A stretch of 35,913 nucleotides of DNA from Prochlorococcus sp. AG-418-G18. Its GTDB lineage: Bacteria > Cyanobacteriota > Cyanobacteriia > PCC-6307 > Cyanobiaceae. The position numbers were made by a program, and so were the translations under genes. The notes below the pieces were generated by a model. That model saw only the letters and a program-made list of their open reading frames with translations. It had not been told where the DNA came from and searched no databases. Position 1 is the stretch's first letter. Each line of letters begins with the position of its first letter. The DNA is taken from positions 1 through 35,913 of the forward strand of contig QCLX01000014.1 in assembly GCA_003214215.1 (NCBI GenBank). The letters run 5' to 3'. Shown one piece after another: positions 1 through 9,253 of the stretch.

Positions 1-1
1 T

Positions 2-211
2 AGTCAATCTAACTTATTAGAAAGTGTAAAAAAGAATCCAAGCGAAGCTAGGAATTTATGTAAAAAGTTTAGAGAGTTTAATTCAAAGGGTATTTCAGCT
101 AGTTCAGATAAAGCTATAGAGTATGTATCAAACAAAAAAAAGTTAACTCCCGTTAACGCAGAGATCTTTTCTATTTACGTAATCGGGCTGCACTGTCCAG
201 ATATTATCTAA
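2..211 (+). CDS. C-terminal part of an unrecognised hypothetical protein (left copy)
   Basis: An open frame enters from the window edge and ends at TAA 209-211, giving 69 residues. The tail ends in the residues YVIGLHCPDII. It is lysine- and serine-rich and has no membrane segment or motif that I recognise. Its stop lies 7 nt before the ATG of the next gene on the same strand, so the two are probably cotranscribed. The 5' end is missing because the window and the inverted repeat both stop here. It is likely a conserved picocyanobacterial protein, but I cannot assign a function. The same fragment recurs at the far right end. Confidence 0.6.
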   Translation, partial: SQSNLLESVKKNPSEARNLCKKFREFNSKGISASSDKAIEYVSNKKKLTPVNAEIFSIYVIGLHCPDII

Positions 212-218
212 GGCCTAA

Positions 219-1799
219 ATGTCTGGTTCAAGATGGTTTGAAAAGTCTCTAGTACTTAGAGATGGGGTAAAGCTAATATCAAGGATTTGGTTACCTAATA
301 GTAATGGCCCATGGCCTGCATTATTAATGAGACAGCCTTATGGAAGGGAAATAGCTTCAACTGTTACCTATTCTCACCCTGAATGGTGGGCTTCAAAAGG
401 GTATATGGTAATCATTCAGGATGTTAGGGGAATGGGTTCTTCTGAAGGGGTTTTTAATGCTTTCAAACAAGAAGCTAGCGATACTTCAGAAACACATGAG
501 TGGGTAAGGTCTCTAAAAGAATGTAATGGAAAACTTGGCTTATATGGTTTTTCATATCAAGGATTTACTCAACTAACTGGCGAATTAAATTCAAAGCCGC
601 CAGATTGTTTATCTCCTGCAATGACTGGGATGAACATTAAGGAGCATTGGTGCTCAGATGGAGGAGCATATTGGTGGCATAACAATATTGCATGGGGGCT
701 TCAAATCGCAGCACTAAAAATGAAAAGAGAAAATAATTTGTTTGAGTGGGAAAAGATAAGATTATCCTTAGAAAATAAAAGTTATTTGAGGGAAGGAATT
801 GATATTTTAAAAGAAAATGATCCTAATAGCTTTGTTTTGGAATGGCTTAAAAATTTAAATAATGCTTGCCACTTTGAAGAATTTAAGCCAATTTCAACAT
901 GGATTAAACAACCTATGTTAATTATTGGAGGACTTTGGGATCCACATTTAAAAGGTGCCTTTGATCTTTATAAAAAATCTAAAGAAGCTGGTGGAAGCCC
1001 AGAGATAATTATTGGGAATGCGACACATCTAAATTGGTGGGAGGGATCACAAGAATCTTTATTAAAATTTTTTGATAAGCATTTAAAATCAGATGAAAAA
1101 TTTAATTCTAAGAATTTAAAAAAGGAGAGAAAAATATGGAATATTTCACTAAATAAATGGGAAGAATTAGATAATAAATTTCACCCCGAATTTATTTTTG
1201 GGCTCAAAAGCGATGGCACAGCAAATGCAAAGGTTGAGAATGGAAGTCTGACCATAAATTCAAAAGGATCAGGATGGTTCACGATTGTTAATGACCCATG
1301 GAGACCTACTCCATCTGACGGCGGTCATTTAGGTCCAAATCCAGGGAAGTTTAATAGAAGTATTACTGATAAACGCCTGGATGTTGCTGTTTTTCAAACC
1401 AATTCTTTTGAAAGAGATCAATATTTAACAGGGATTCCCACATTAGAAATCTCAGTAAAAAGTGATCAGCCCAATTTCGATATCTGCCTTGCTTTATCTC
1501 ATGTTGAAGAAGGGAATGAAAATGTGAATCAATTTTCAACTGGATTCTTAAGGGTTAAAAACTCCAAAATAAATGAAGAATCCACTTATCAAATAACAAT
1601 GCAGCCAACAAATATTTGTTTAATTCAAAATAGCAAGCTTCGCTTATCTATATCTGCAGCAGCTTATCCCGCTATTGGAGTTAATCCTGGATTCGGGGAG
1701 GGAAATATTGGGGCGCCCTCAGCAAATCATAGAATTATTACTCTAAGCTTTAGCCTAAATAAAACATTTATGAAAATGACCCCTTTTTTTAATAAATAA
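219..1799 (+). CDS. CocE/NonD (peptidase S15-like) hydrolase, left copy
   Basis: This 526-residue protein belongs to the alpha/beta-hydrolase group that includes cocaine esterase and X-prolyl dipeptidyl peptidase. Visible parts are the N-terminal hydrolase domain with the oxyanion-side motif RQPYGR (38-43), the nucleophile elbow GFSYQG with Ser112, the likely acid Asp241 in GLWDPH, and His270 in NATHLNWW. A C-terminal beta-rich domain (about 310-515) resembles the PepX_C jelly roll. There is no signal peptide, so it is probably cytoplasmic. Members hydrolyse ester or amide bonds, but the substrate cannot be read from sequence. The ATG start 7 nt after the upstream stop suits an operon. It is identical to 34115-35695. 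Confidence 0.88.
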   Translation: MSGSRWFEKSLVLRDGVKLISRIWLPNSNGPWPALLMRQPYGREIASTVTYSHPEWWASKGYMVIIQDVRGMGSSEGVFNAFKQEASDTSETHEWVRSLKECNGKLGLYGFSYQGFTQLTGELNSKPPDCLSPAMTGMNIKEHWCSDGGAYWWHNNIAWGLQIAALKMKRENNLFEWEKIRLSLENKSYLREGIDILKENDPNSFVLEWLKNLNNACHFEEFKPISTWIKQPMLIIGGLWDPHLKGAFDLYKKSKEAGGSPEIIIGNATHLNWWEGSQESLLKFFDKHLKSDEKFNSKNLKKERKIWNISLNKWEELDNKFHPEFIFGLKSDGTANAKVENGSLTINSKGSGWFTIVNDPWRPTPSDGGHLGPNPGKFNRSITDKRLDVAVFQTNSFERDQYLTGIPTLEISVKSDQPNFDICLALSHVEEGNENVNQFSTGFLRVKNSKINEESTYQITMQPTNICLIQNSKLRLSISAAAYPAIGVNPGFGEGNIGAPSANHRIITLSFSLNKTFMKMTPFFNK

Positions 1800-1851
1800 T
1801 TATTTTTTTGGTTAATCATTTGATATTATTAATCCTTAATATCTACCAGTC

Positions 1852-4116
1852 ATGATCGAAACAATTCAAGCAGACTGGATTAAATCAGAAGCTATCAACC
1901 TAGAAAATTGTTGCAATGATAATCCATTAAAAATATTAGGTCCTCATTTTTATGAAGAGCAATGGGTAATAAGGATATGGATGCCTGAAGCCGACGAAGT
2001 TAAAATCAATTTTAAAAATAATTCCTACAAGGCAAAACCCATAAACCATAAGTGGCTTTTTGAAGCGATCTTGCCTGAAAATCCAAATTCTAATTACGAA
2101 ATAAATATTTCACGAGGAGGGATCACGCATACACAACATGACCCCTGGTCATATAAAGAAGAGTGGATGGGAGAAGTTGATAGGCATCTTTTTGCAGAAG
2201 GTAATCATCATCATATTTGGGAAAAAATGGGAGCACATCTCATTGAAGAAAAGAATCAAAAAGGTGTCATGTTTTGCATTTGGAGCCCAAATGCAAAATC
2301 AATCTCGATAATTGCAGATATAAATTCTTGGGATGGAAGACATCATCCAATGCAAAAAAGATTAGGGGGAATTTGGGAACTATTCATGCCAACAATGCAA
2401 GAGGGAGACACATATAAATATGAAATAAGAACACAACAAGGTCATATTTATGAGAAAGCAGATCCATATGGTTTCCTTCACGAAATCAGACCTCAAAATG
2501 GTTCAATAGTTTCAAAATTGAAAAACTTTAATTGGGATGATAGTTCTTGGATTTCAAATAGAGATTCCTCTAGTCAAATTAACAAGCCAATTTCAGTTTA
2601 TGAAATGCATTTGGGAAGTTGGCTCCATGAATCAATAGATAATAAATATCTTGAAGAAAATGGTGAACCAAGAGACCCTGTGCCTGCTGCAGATTTAAAA
2701 CCTGGAACACGATTATTAACTTATCCAGAATTAACCAAAAAGCTCATCCCTTACGTAAAAGAGAGAGGATTTACTCATATTGAACTAATGCCAATATCTG
2801 AACATCCTTTTGATGGTTCATGGGGCTACCAGGTTACAGGCTGGTATGCACCAACAAGTAGATTTGGCACCCCAAATGAATTTCGAGAGTTTGTCAATAA
2901 ATGTCATGAAGAGGGCATAGGTGTGATTCTTGATTGGGTCCCTGGTCATTTCCCAAAAGATAAGCATGGTTTAGCATTTTTTGATGGTTGTCATCTTTAT
3001 GAACATGGAGATTCGCGCATAGGTGAACATAAAGAATGGGGAACATTAATATTTAATTACAGCAGAAACGAAGTTAGAAATTTCTTAGTAGCCAACCTCG
3101 TTTATTGGTTTGAAGAGTTTCATATTGATGGCATAAGAGTAGATGCTGTAGCTTCAATGCTTTACAGGGATTATTTACGCCCAGATGGCGAATGGATACC
3201 TAATGAAAATGGTGGTAATGAAAATACAGAAGCTGTTAAATTTCTTCAACAGGCTAATCATGTACTCTTCCAACATTTCCCAGGTGCACTTTCTATCGCT
3301 GAAGAATCAACAACTTGGCCAATGGTAACCAAACCAACTGACATGGGAGGGTTAGGGTTTAATTTGAAATGGAATATGGGATGGATGCACGATATGCTCG
3401 ATTATTTTGAGATAGATCCTTGGTTTAGGCAATTCCATCAAAATAGTGTAACTTTCTCAATAACTTATAACTATACAGAGAACTTTATGCTTGCTCTCAG
3501 TCATGATGAGGTTGTCCATGGGAAAAGTCATCTTTTGCATAAAATGCCGGGCGATGACTGGAAGAAATATGCAAATACTCGAGCTTTACTCACTTATATG
3601 TGGACCCACCCCGGTAAAAAAACGATATTTATGGGAATGGAATTTGGACAAAGGCAAGAATGGAACGTTTGGGATGATCTGCAATGGGAGTTGCTAGAGT
3701 TTGAGCCTCATAAAGGTATCAGAAACTTGATTGATGACCTAAACGCACTTTATAAAAATGAAGCTGCGTTATGGAAAAATGACTTTGATCCTTATGGATT
3801 CCAATGGATTGATTGTAATGACAAATCTAATTCAGTTATAAGTTTCATGAGAAGAGAAAACGACACCAATGAGTGGCTTGTTGTTGTTGCTAACTTTACA
3901 CCTAATACTCATGGGTCATACAAAGTAGGTGTTCCTGTGGAAGGATTCTATAAAGAAATATTTAATTCAGACGGCTCTAGATACGGGGGTAGTAACAAGG
4001 GAAATATGGGGGGTAAAGAAACTATAAATTACAATATTCATGATTATCAAAATGCTCTAGAACTTGCTTTGCCTCCACTAAGCGTAAGTATCTTCAAACA
4101 TCAATCAAAAAAATAA
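1852..4116 (+). CDS. glgB: 1,4-alpha-glucan branching enzyme, left copy
   Basis: This enzyme introduces alpha-1,6 branches into glycogen, the carbon store filled in the light. The 754-residue length fits the long bacterial GlgB type with two N-terminal beta-sandwich (CBM48-like) modules (about 20-240), a GH13 barrel (about 250-640) and a C-terminal all-beta domain. Catalytic motifs are DWVPGHF (361-367), [10 protein letters not shown] with nucleophile Asp431, SIAEEST with the acid/base Glu484, and LSHDE with Asp552. It lies 52 nt after the hydrolase gene on the same strand. This copy is identical to 31798-34062 and belongs to the inverted arm whose joining to the core is doubtful. Confidence 0.96.
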   Translation: MIETIQADWIKSEAINLENCCNDNPLKILGPHFYEEQWVIRIWMPEADEVKINFKNNSYKAKPINHKWLFEAILPENPNSNYEINISRGGITHTQHDPWSYKEEWMGEVDRHLFAEGNHHHIWEKMGAHLIEEKNQKGVMFCIWSPNAKSISIIADINSWDGRHHPMQKRLGGIWELFMPTMQEGDTYKYEIRTQQGHIYEKADPYGFLHEIRPQNGSIVSKLKNFNWDDSSWISNRDSSSQINKPISVYEMHLGSWLHESIDNKYLEENGEPRDPVPAADLKPGTRLLTYPELTKKLIPYVKERGFTHIELMPISEHPFDGSWGYQVTGWYAPTSRFGTPNEFREFVNKCHEEGIGVILDWVPGHFPKDKHGLAFFDGCHLYEHGDSRIGEHKEWGTLIFNYSRNEVRNFLVANLVYWFEEFHIDGIRVDAVASMLYRDYLRPDGEWIPNENGGNENTEAVKFLQQANHVLFQHFPGALSIAEESTTWPMVTKPTDMGGLGFNLKWNMGWMHDMLDYFEIDPWFRQFHQNSVTFSITYNYTENFMLALSHDEVVHGKSHLLHKMPGDDWKKYANTRALLTYMWTHPGKKTIFMGMEFGQRQEWNVWDDLQWELLEFEPHKGIRNLIDDLNALYKNEAALWKNDFDPYGFQWIDCNDKSNSVISFMRRENDTNEWLVVVANFTPNTHGSYKVGVPVEGFYKEIFNSDGSRYGGSNKGNMGGKETINYNIHDYQNALELALPPLSVSIFKHQSKK

Positions 4117-4234
4117 GAAGGCTCATTTAACTTAGTGCTTCATATAAATGTTCATATAACGCTTTTGCTCTGCTTTGCATTGTAAGATTTTTAAGTTGGA
4201 ATTTTAATTTTTTTAAAACATATCGAATTGAAAA

Positions 4235-5275
4235 ATGGGTCAAGATTTACCACTACTACTTTCTGCCGCATTAGGTAAAAAAGTAAATAGGCCTCCAGTA
4301 TGGATGATGAGGCAAGCAGGAAGATATATGAAAATCTATAGAGATTTAAGGGAGCGTTACCCAAGCTTTAGAGAGAGGTCTGAAAATCCAGAACTATCAT
4401 ATGAGATTTCAATGCAGCCTTTTCATGCTTTCAAACCGGATGGTGTGATCCTTTTTTCAGATATTCTCACACCTCTCCCAGGGATGGGTATAAATTTTGA
4501 GATAATAGAAAGTAAAGGTCCAATAATTGATGACCCAATAAGAACTCTTAACCAGATAGAAAATTTAAAAGAATTAAATCCAAGTGAGAGTTTAAGTTTT
4601 GTTGGGCAAGTTCTTTCTTCACTAAAAAAAGATGTGAATAATGAGGCAACAGTTTTAGGTTTTGTTGGCGCACCTTGGACTCTTGCTGCATATGTAGTTG
4701 AAGGTAAAAGCAGTAAAAATTATTCTTTAATAAAATCAATGGCTTTTAAAGAACCAGATTTACTTCATAAACTTCTTGATCATTTTGCAAAATCTATTGG
4801 TGAATATCTTAAATATCAAATAAAATCTGGAGCGCAAGTAGTACAAATTTTTGATTCATGGGCAGGTCAACTAAGTCCACAAGATTACGATATCTTTGCT
4901 GGGCCCTATCAAAAAAAAGTTGTTGACATTGTAAAAGCAGAATACCCTGAGACACCAGTAATTCTCTACATTTCAGGAAGTGCTGGTGTCATAGAAAGAA
5001 TGGCAAAAACTGGAGTAGATATAATCTCATTAGACTGGACAGTAGATATTGAAGAGGCTTGTAAAAGAATCCCTAGTGGGATAGGAATTCAAGGTAATGT
5101 TGATCCTGGCATTTTATTCGGAAACAAAGAATCAATTAAAGAAAGGATAGATAATACTTTCAATAAAATTAAAGGCAGGAAATATATTCTTAATTTGGGT
5201 CATGGGATTTTACCTGGGACTCCAGAAGAAAATGCTCAAACATTTTTTGAACATGGAAAAAAACTTACTTACTAA
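4235..5275 (+). CDS. hemE: uroporphyrinogen decarboxylase, left copy
   Basis: HemE removes four carboxyl groups from uroporphyrinogen III to give coproporphyrinogen III, a step shared by heme, chlorophyll and bilin synthesis. The 346-residue length is typical. The family signatures are present: [13 protein letters not shown] (20-32, substrate-binding Arg residues) and the second signature [15 protein letters not shown] near residue 140. Asp76 in [12 protein letters not shown] matches the catalytic aspartate. The ATG start is followed by the usual short N terminus. The epimerase gene begins 8 nt after its stop, so they probably share a transcript. The copy is identical to 30639-31679. Confidence 0.96.
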   Translation: MGQDLPLLLSAALGKKVNRPPVWMMRQAGRYMKIYRDLRERYPSFRERSENPELSYEISMQPFHAFKPDGVILFSDILTPLPGMGINFEIIESKGPIIDDPIRTLNQIENLKELNPSESLSFVGQVLSSLKKDVNNEATVLGFVGAPWTLAAYVVEGKSSKNYSLIKSMAFKEPDLLHKLLDHFAKSIGEYLKYQIKSGAQVVQIFDSWAGQLSPQDYDIFAGPYQKKVVDIVKAEYPETPVILYISGSAGVIERMAKTGVDIISLDWTVDIEEACKRIPSGIGIQGNVDPGILFGNKESIKERIDNTFNKIKGRKYILNLGHGILPGTPEENAQTFFEHGKKLTY

Positions 5276-5283
5276 TCAAAGTC

Positions 5284-6267
5284 TTGGCATATAAAAACTT
5301 ATTAATCACAGGTGCGAATGGATGTGTTGGCCAATATTTAGTTGATTGGTTTTTAAAAAACACAAAATTCAGGCTTTGTCTCATGGTGAGAGACAAAAGT
5401 AAGTTGCCAATTTCTGTTCAAGAAAATAAAAATGTCAAGTTAATGGTGTGTGATATCAGGGAATCATATAAGTATAAAAAGGAAATTAGTCAAATTAATT
5501 ACCTAATACATACTGCTACAGCTTGGGGAGATCCAAGAAGAGCCTATGAAGTAAACATTAAAGCTTTTGAAGAATTACTTGCAATGCTTGATATTAACAA
5601 GTTAGAAAAGATTATTTATTTTTCAACCGCTAGCATTCTTGATACCCAAACAGAATTAATGAGGGAATCATTGATTTATGGAACAGAGTACATTCAAACA
5701 AAATACGAATGTTTCCAGAGACTTAGAGAAAGCTCATTTGCAGAAAAAACTTTCGCTGTTTTCCCTACCTTGGTTTTTGGAGGAAATCTTGGAAAAAAAA
5801 GTAAATATCCTGTAAGTTATTTAACTAGTGGATTGAAAGAAATCGGAAAATGGCTTTGGGTAGCAAGATTTTTAAAACTCGATTCTAAATTTCACTTTAT
5901 ACACGCAAATGATATCGCTCAAATTTGTGGGTTTCTAATTAAAAATCATAAAGAAGAGAAATACAAAGGTTTTAGAAAATTTGTCCTAGGTCAGAAATTT
6001 ATTTCAATTGATCATGCCATTATTACACTTTTAAAAAGAAACAATATGAGGAGATATTTTGCTATACCCCTTACAAAAAAAATTCTAAAAATATTATTAA
6101 GAATTCTTCCCATCCAAACTACTCCGTGGGATAGCTTCAGTATCAAGAAATATGACTTTAATCATGTCCCCATCACTAATCCTGAGACTTTCAAACTTAA
6201 AAGTTATGCAAAGTCACTGAATGATATTTTAAGGTTATCAAAATTACCAAGCTGTAATAACAATTAA
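5284..6267 (+). CDS. NAD-dependent epimerase/dehydratase (extended SDR), left copy
   Basis: This 327-residue protein is of the extended short-chain dehydrogenase type. The N-terminal nucleotide-binding motif GANGCVG (glycines 10, 13, 16) and the YIQTK active-site pair Tyr136/Lys140 are visible, with a preceding serine in YFSTAS. Such proteins act on nucleotide sugars, steroids or flavonoid-like substrates; the C-terminal substrate domain gives no specific clue. Translation starts at TTG 5284, which gives the expected MAYKNLLITG start of the Rossmann fold; no upstream ATG is available. It follows hemE by 8 nt. The copy is identical to 29647-30630. Confidence 0.85.
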   Translation: MAYKNLLITGANGCVGQYLVDWFLKNTKFRLCLMVRDKSKLPISVQENKNVKLMVCDIRESYKYKKEISQINYLIHTATAWGDPRRAYEVNIKAFEELLAMLDINKLEKIIYFSTASILDTQTELMRESLIYGTEYIQTKYECFQRLRESSFAEKTFAVFPTLVFGGNLGKKSKYPVSYLTSGLKEIGKWLWVARFLKLDSKFHFIHANDIAQICGFLIKNHKEEKYKGFRKFVLGQKFISIDHAIITLLKRNNMRRYFAIPLTKKILKILLRILPIQTTPWDSFSIKKYDFNHVPITNPETFKLKSYAKSLNDILRLSKLPSCNNN

Positions 6268-6324
6268 AATTCTCACAGTTAATCTCCCAAAGCCTTGTAA
6301 TATGTATATAGGTAAATTTTAATT

Positions 6325-6675
6325 ATGTTACGTTCAATCTTTGCAGGGTTATTCGCAATAGTTTTAACTCTTGGTCTAGGAATTTCATCAGTTTCAGCTA
6401 AGACTGTTGAAGTAAAACTTGGTACAGATGCAGGAATGCTTGCATTTGAACCAAGTACAGTAACCATTAGTGCTGGTGATACAGTTAAATTCGTCAATAA
6501 TAAATTAGCTCCTCACAATGCAGTTTTTGATGGGCATGAGGAATTAAGTCATGCAGATCTAGCTTTTGCTCCAGGAGAGTCTTGGGAAGAAACATTTGAT
6601 ACTGCAGGAACTTATGATTACTATTGCGAGCCTCACAGAGGAGCTGGAATGGTAGGTAAAGTTATCGTTGAATAA
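6325..6675 (+). CDS. petE: plastocyanin precursor, left copy
   Basis: Plastocyanin is the small blue copper protein that carries electrons from cytochrome b6f to photosystem I in the thylakoid lumen. The 116-residue precursor has a signal peptide (residues 1-25, hydrophobic core [15 protein letters not shown], cleavage after VSA). The copper ligands are His64 (APHNAVF), Cys101 and His104 (YYCEPH) and Met109. The mature length of about 91 is slightly short of the usual 97-99. It has its own upstream gap of 57 nt with a possible -10 element. The copy is identical to 29239-29589. Confidence 0.97.
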   Translation: MLRSIFAGLFAIVLTLGLGISSVSAKTVEVKLGTDAGMLAFEPSTVTISAGDTVKFVNNKLAPHNAVFDGHEELSHADLAFAPGESWEETFDTAGTYDYYCEPHRGAGMVGKVIVE

Positions 6676-6739
6676 ATCTTTTAAAATTTAAGTACTTTTT
6701 AACTTAATACTTACTACAGTCATAATTATAGTTTGATTG

Positions 6740-6892
6740 ATGAAGATAGTTCCAAGCGAATTTACAAATTCTGCTTGGATCTGTTTTATTTTGGCCAAAG
6801 AAATTGCTTATAAAAATCATCAACAAAACGTAGAGTCTGACAATTTGTTTTTAGCTCTTATAAAACAAGACAATCTTACAAAAAAGATTTGA
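6740..6892 (+). pseudogene. clpB: clpB fragment truncated at the repeat junction
   Basis: The first 50 codons match the N terminus of the intact clpB at 26592-29174, starting from ATG 6740. The match stops in the A tract at 6880-6885. The reading then runs two codons into foreign sequence, ending in Ile and a TGA at 6890-6892. Only part of the N-terminal substrate-binding domain remains, with neither AAA+ module, so the product would not be a functional chaperone. This is the point where the inverted arm meets the unique core, and it probably marks a chimeric join. Confidence 0.93.
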
Positions 6893-7085
6893 ATTTGATC
6901 AATACTCAAAAATTAGTAAATTCATGGGGGAAATTGAGAAATTATGTAAAGAAAGGGATATCTATCCAAATATCAGCTTCGGTAAGAATTTTGTAAGTCT
7001 CTCAATATTTTTAGACAATAAAGAAATATCAGACAAGGAGAAAGACTTTTCAATGGATATTGATAAATTTTATTTAGAAGATTAG
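6886..7085 (+). pseudogene. 3' part of a pterin-dehydratase-like gene (probable alpha-carboxysome RuBisCO assembly factor, acRAF)
   Basis: The frame reads FEFDQYSKISKF, then CKERDIYPNISFGKNF, ending DKFYLED at TAG 7083-7085. This matches my memory of the PCD-like protein that ends alpha-carboxysome operons in Prochlorococcus and Synechococcus (acRAF). In true pterin-4a-carbinolamine dehydratases this region carries a His-His-Pro catalytic motif. Here the equivalent is IYP, so the catalytic histidines are absent, as expected for the assembly-factor branch. The first part of the gene is missing because the sequence switches to inverted clpB at 6885/6886. About 65 codons remain. Family membership is recalled, not searched. 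Confidence 0.7.
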
Positions 7086-7091
7086 TCCTTT

Positions 7092-7319
7092 TTAATAATT
7101 ATTTGGCTTTGCAATATCTCTTTTGATTAAAGCCATTAAATATGTTGGTGCTTTATATCTACCAGGTAGACATCTATTTAAAGTTTCAAGATGACCCCAA
7201 CACACTGTCTTTTGTATATCTTTAACTGAGTTTCCTTTTAAGATTAATAGTCTAAGAGCTTTGCAAAATAAAGGATAACCAGCTTCTAGTTCATCTATAT
7301 TAAGCTTTGCTGCTGACAT
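7092..7319 (-). CDS. small DUF3136-like cyanobacterial protein
   Basis: This 75-residue protein has the pattern ELEAGYPLFCKALRLL, CWGHLETLNRCLPGRYK, YLMALIKRDI. I recall it as the picocyanobacterial DUF3136 family, which has no known function. It is helical with two cysteines and no membrane segment. Its stop lies 6 nt from that of the truncated pterin-dehydratase-like gene, so the two converge, and it is separated from ridA by 85 nt. The family name comes from memory and could be wrong; that it is a real gene is supported by its compact conserved-looking composition. Confidence 0.72.
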   Translation of the reverse strand: MSAAKLNIDELEAGYPLFCKALRLLILKGNSVKDIQKTVCWGHLETLNRCLPGRYKAPTYLMALIKRDIAKPNNY

Positions 7320-7404
7320 AGATCAAAGATGAATCATCAACTAATAATCTATACAACTATGGTGCACAATTGGTTCATATTTCAAATTTCTCAATAATTA
7401 GAAA

Positions 7405-7797
7405 TTAATCTAGAAATGCGACGCAATCTATTTCAACTAAAACTCCTTTTGGTAGAGATGAAACTTCCACACAGGCCCTTGCTGGAGGATTCTCAATATT
7501 AAAAAAATCACTATATATTTTATTAACAATTTGAAAATTACTTAAGTCCGTTAAGTAAATAGTTGTTTTTATTACATCCTCTATTTTGGCTCCACCAGCT
7601 TTAAGAACTTCTGTGAGATTTTTTAAAACTTGAATAGTTTCTTTCTCTATGTCTCCTAAACATGTTATTTCATTTAAAGCTGGGTCTATAGCAATTTGAC
7701 CAGAACAATAGATAAAATCCCCAGCTTTTATTGCTTGATTATATGGTCCTACTGGATCTGGAGCATTTGATGTTTTAATTACTTTTTTGGGGGACAT
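7405..7797 (-). CDS. ridA: RidA family 2-iminobutanoate/2-iminopropanoate deaminase
   Basis: RidA (YjgF/YER057c/UK114 family, a cytoplasmic trimer) hydrolyses reactive imines and enamines released by pyridoxal-phosphate enzymes such as threonine dehydratase. The 130-residue length is typical. Motifs include PVGPYNQAI (15-23), CSGQIAIDP (31-39) and the active-site segment PPARACVEVSSLPKG, where Arg107 is the substrate-carboxylate-binding arginine; Glu122 follows in VEIDCVAF. It lies 24 nt downstream of gloB on the same strand, so the two detoxification-type genes probably share a transcript. Confidence 0.93.
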   Translation of the reverse strand: MSPKKVIKTSNAPDPVGPYNQAIKAGDFIYCSGQIAIDPALNEITCLGDIEKETIQVLKNLTEVLKAGGAKIEDVIKTTIYLTDLSNFQIVNKIYSDFFNIENPPARACVEVSSLPKGVLVEIDCVAFLD

Positions 7798-7821
7798 TTG
7801 TTTAAGAAGATACCTATCTAT

Positions 7822-8562
7822 TTAAACCCATAAATCTTTATTTGCTCTTAAAAAAGTAAATTCTTCTAAATTTTTTGCTCTTAAGAAAAGGTTTATTTTC
7901 ATCTCTTCATCTAGTAAAAATGGAATTGTCAATTCATTAAGAGAAAGTTTTTTTTCAACTTCCGAAAGTTTATTTTTTATATCTTGATCTTTTGGCTTGA
8001 GATTCAATGCCCACAATATATTTGCCTTTGTATATTCATGTGCACAATATATGAGAGTATTTTTTGGCAAAGATTTGATTCTTTCTAGTGAAGAATACAT
8101 TTGTTGATAAGTTCCCTCAAAAATTCTTCCACAGCCTCCAGAAAATAATGTGTCACCAACAAAAAGAACAGGATTTTCCCCATTCAAAAAGAAGGCAATA
8201 TGTGATTTTGTATGTCCTAATACTTCAATTATTTTTACTTCTTCACCTAAAATATTCAAAGTTTCTCCATCCTTTACAGATACATTTTGAAAGGGTATTC
8301 GCTTTTTTTCTTTGGAGGAAGCAATCACCTTTATATTTGGCCATCTTTCAATGAGATACTTCGTCCCTCCAATATGGTCTGAATGATGATGAGTTTGCAA
8401 AATAGCTTCTAAGTGAAAATTGTTTTCATTTATATATCTAATAACTGGTTCGTGAACAGATGGATCTACAACCACGACGGATTTACCTTTTACCAACAAC
8501 CAAATGACGTTATCACTTAACACTCTAAGTCCGATTATATTTCGAGCTTTATTAAATTCCAT
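7822..8562 (-). CDS. gloB: hydroxyacylglutathione hydrolase (glyoxalase II)
   Basis: GloB hydrolyses S-lactoylglutathione to lactate and glutathione, the second step of methylglyoxal removal. The 246-residue protein has a metallo-beta-lactamase fold with the binuclear metal motif THHHSDH (57-63), a further ligand segment VLGHTKSH, the bridging aspartate in [13 protein letters not shown], and a C-terminal His in YCAHEYT. The short C-terminal helical domain matches the glyoxalase II branch rather than the arylsulfatase branch. It is divergent from hisG, with 40 nt between the start codons holding both promoters. Glutathione-related genes (gor and a GST-like gene) occur elsewhere in the window. 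Confidence 0.93.
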   Translation of the reverse strand: MEFNKARNIIGLRVLSDNVIWLLVKGKSVVVVDPSVHEPVIRYINENNFHLEAILQTHHHSDHIGGTKYLIERWPNIKVIASSKEKKRIPFQNVSVKDGETLNILGEEVKIIEVLGHTKSHIAFFLNGENPVLFVGDTLFSGGCGRIFEGTYQQMYSSLERIKSLPKNTLIYCAHEYTKANILWALNLKPKDQDIKNKLSEVEKKLSLNELTIPFLLDEEMKINLFLRAKNLEEFTFLRANKDLWV

Positions 8563-8602
8563 TGTTAACTTAGAATGAAGAATCCTTGGAAGAAATTGAT
8601 CT

Positions 8603-9241
8603 ATGTTTACTATAGCTTTACCAAAAGGAGCTCTGTTAAAAGATTCAATTTCAACTTTTAAAAGAGCTGGGTTAGATTTCTCAGATGCGTTGGACGAAAA
8701 TAATAGATCTTTAACCTTTCAATCAAATTGCAAACGGGCAAAAGCTTTATTAGTAAGAAATGGAGATGTGCCTGTTTATGTAAGTTATGGTCAGGCTGAT
8801 TTGGGTATTGTTGGGTATGACGTTTTACGAGAATCTGAATTAAAAGTCGCAAAGTTATTAGATTTAGGATTTGGGGGTTGTCATATGTCTTTGGCGGTTA
8901 AGAAAAATAGCGATTATTCAAAACCAACTGATCTTCCAGCGAATTGTAAAGTAGCAAGTAAATTTATAAAAACAGCAAGATCTTATTTTGAAGAACTGAA
9001 TATCCCTGTAGATATAGTTCATTTGACAGGATCAGTCGAGCTTGGTCCTATTACAGGCATGGCAGAGGCAATAGTTGATTTGGTGGCAACTGGAAAGACT
9101 CTTAAAGAGAATGGTTTAATTAAAATAGATGATCTTTTCTACTCGACTGCAAGACTAATTGGGAATCCTTTATCTATGAGGTTAGATGAAAATCATCTCA
9201 GAGATATGATTTTATCAATAGAATCAACTAATGTTTTATAA
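8603..9241 (+). CDS. hisG: ATP phosphoribosyltransferase, short form
   Basis: HisG condenses ATP with PRPP in the first step of histidine synthesis. At 212 residues this is the short form, which lacks the C-terminal regulatory domain and in other bacteria works as an octamer with HisZ, the regulatory paralogue of histidyl-tRNA synthetase. Typical segments are IALPKGALL at the N terminus, [18 protein letters not shown], and the PRPP-binding loop [21 protein letters not shown]. No hisZ is seen in the window, so it should be elsewhere on the chromosome. The ABC exporter starts 12 nt after its stop. Confidence 0.95.
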   Translation: MFTIALPKGALLKDSISTFKRAGLDFSDALDENNRSLTFQSNCKRAKALLVRNGDVPVYVSYGQADLGIVGYDVLRESELKVAKLLDLGFGGCHMSLAVKKNSDYSKPTDLPANCKVASKFIKTARSYFEELNIPVDIVHLTGSVELGPITGMAEAIVDLVATGKTLKENGLIKIDDLFYSTARLIGNPLSMRLDENHLRDMILSIESTNVL

Positions 9242-9253
9242 AAGAATAATTTA

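Larger units (their letters stand above)
1..6885. repeat. left arm of a 6885-bp inverted repeat (A')
   Basis: These bases are the reverse complement of 29029-35913. Gene starts and stops mirror exactly (position x pairs with 35914 minus x), the translations of all duplicated genes are identical, and the terminal 20 bases match. The identity ends at an A tract at 6880-6885; beyond it the left copy reads into a different gene, while the right copy continues through clpB. I compared coordinates, translations and the boundaries by eye, not every base. The lack of divergence points to an assembly or amplification product, or a very recent duplication. Confidence 0.97.

Noticed and set aside
3491-3697. 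68-residue open frame inside glgB
   Set aside because: It overlaps the catalytic core of a clear glgB in another frame and has no recognisable features.
4548-4739. Antisense open frame inside hemE
   Set aside because: It lies wholly within hemE on the other strand and its composition mirrors the hemE codons.
6880-6892. A natural short clpB isoform or regulatory leader peptide
   Set aside because: The stop lies in foreign sequence just after the repeat boundary, and the same junction truncates the neighbouring gene. A join artefact explains both.
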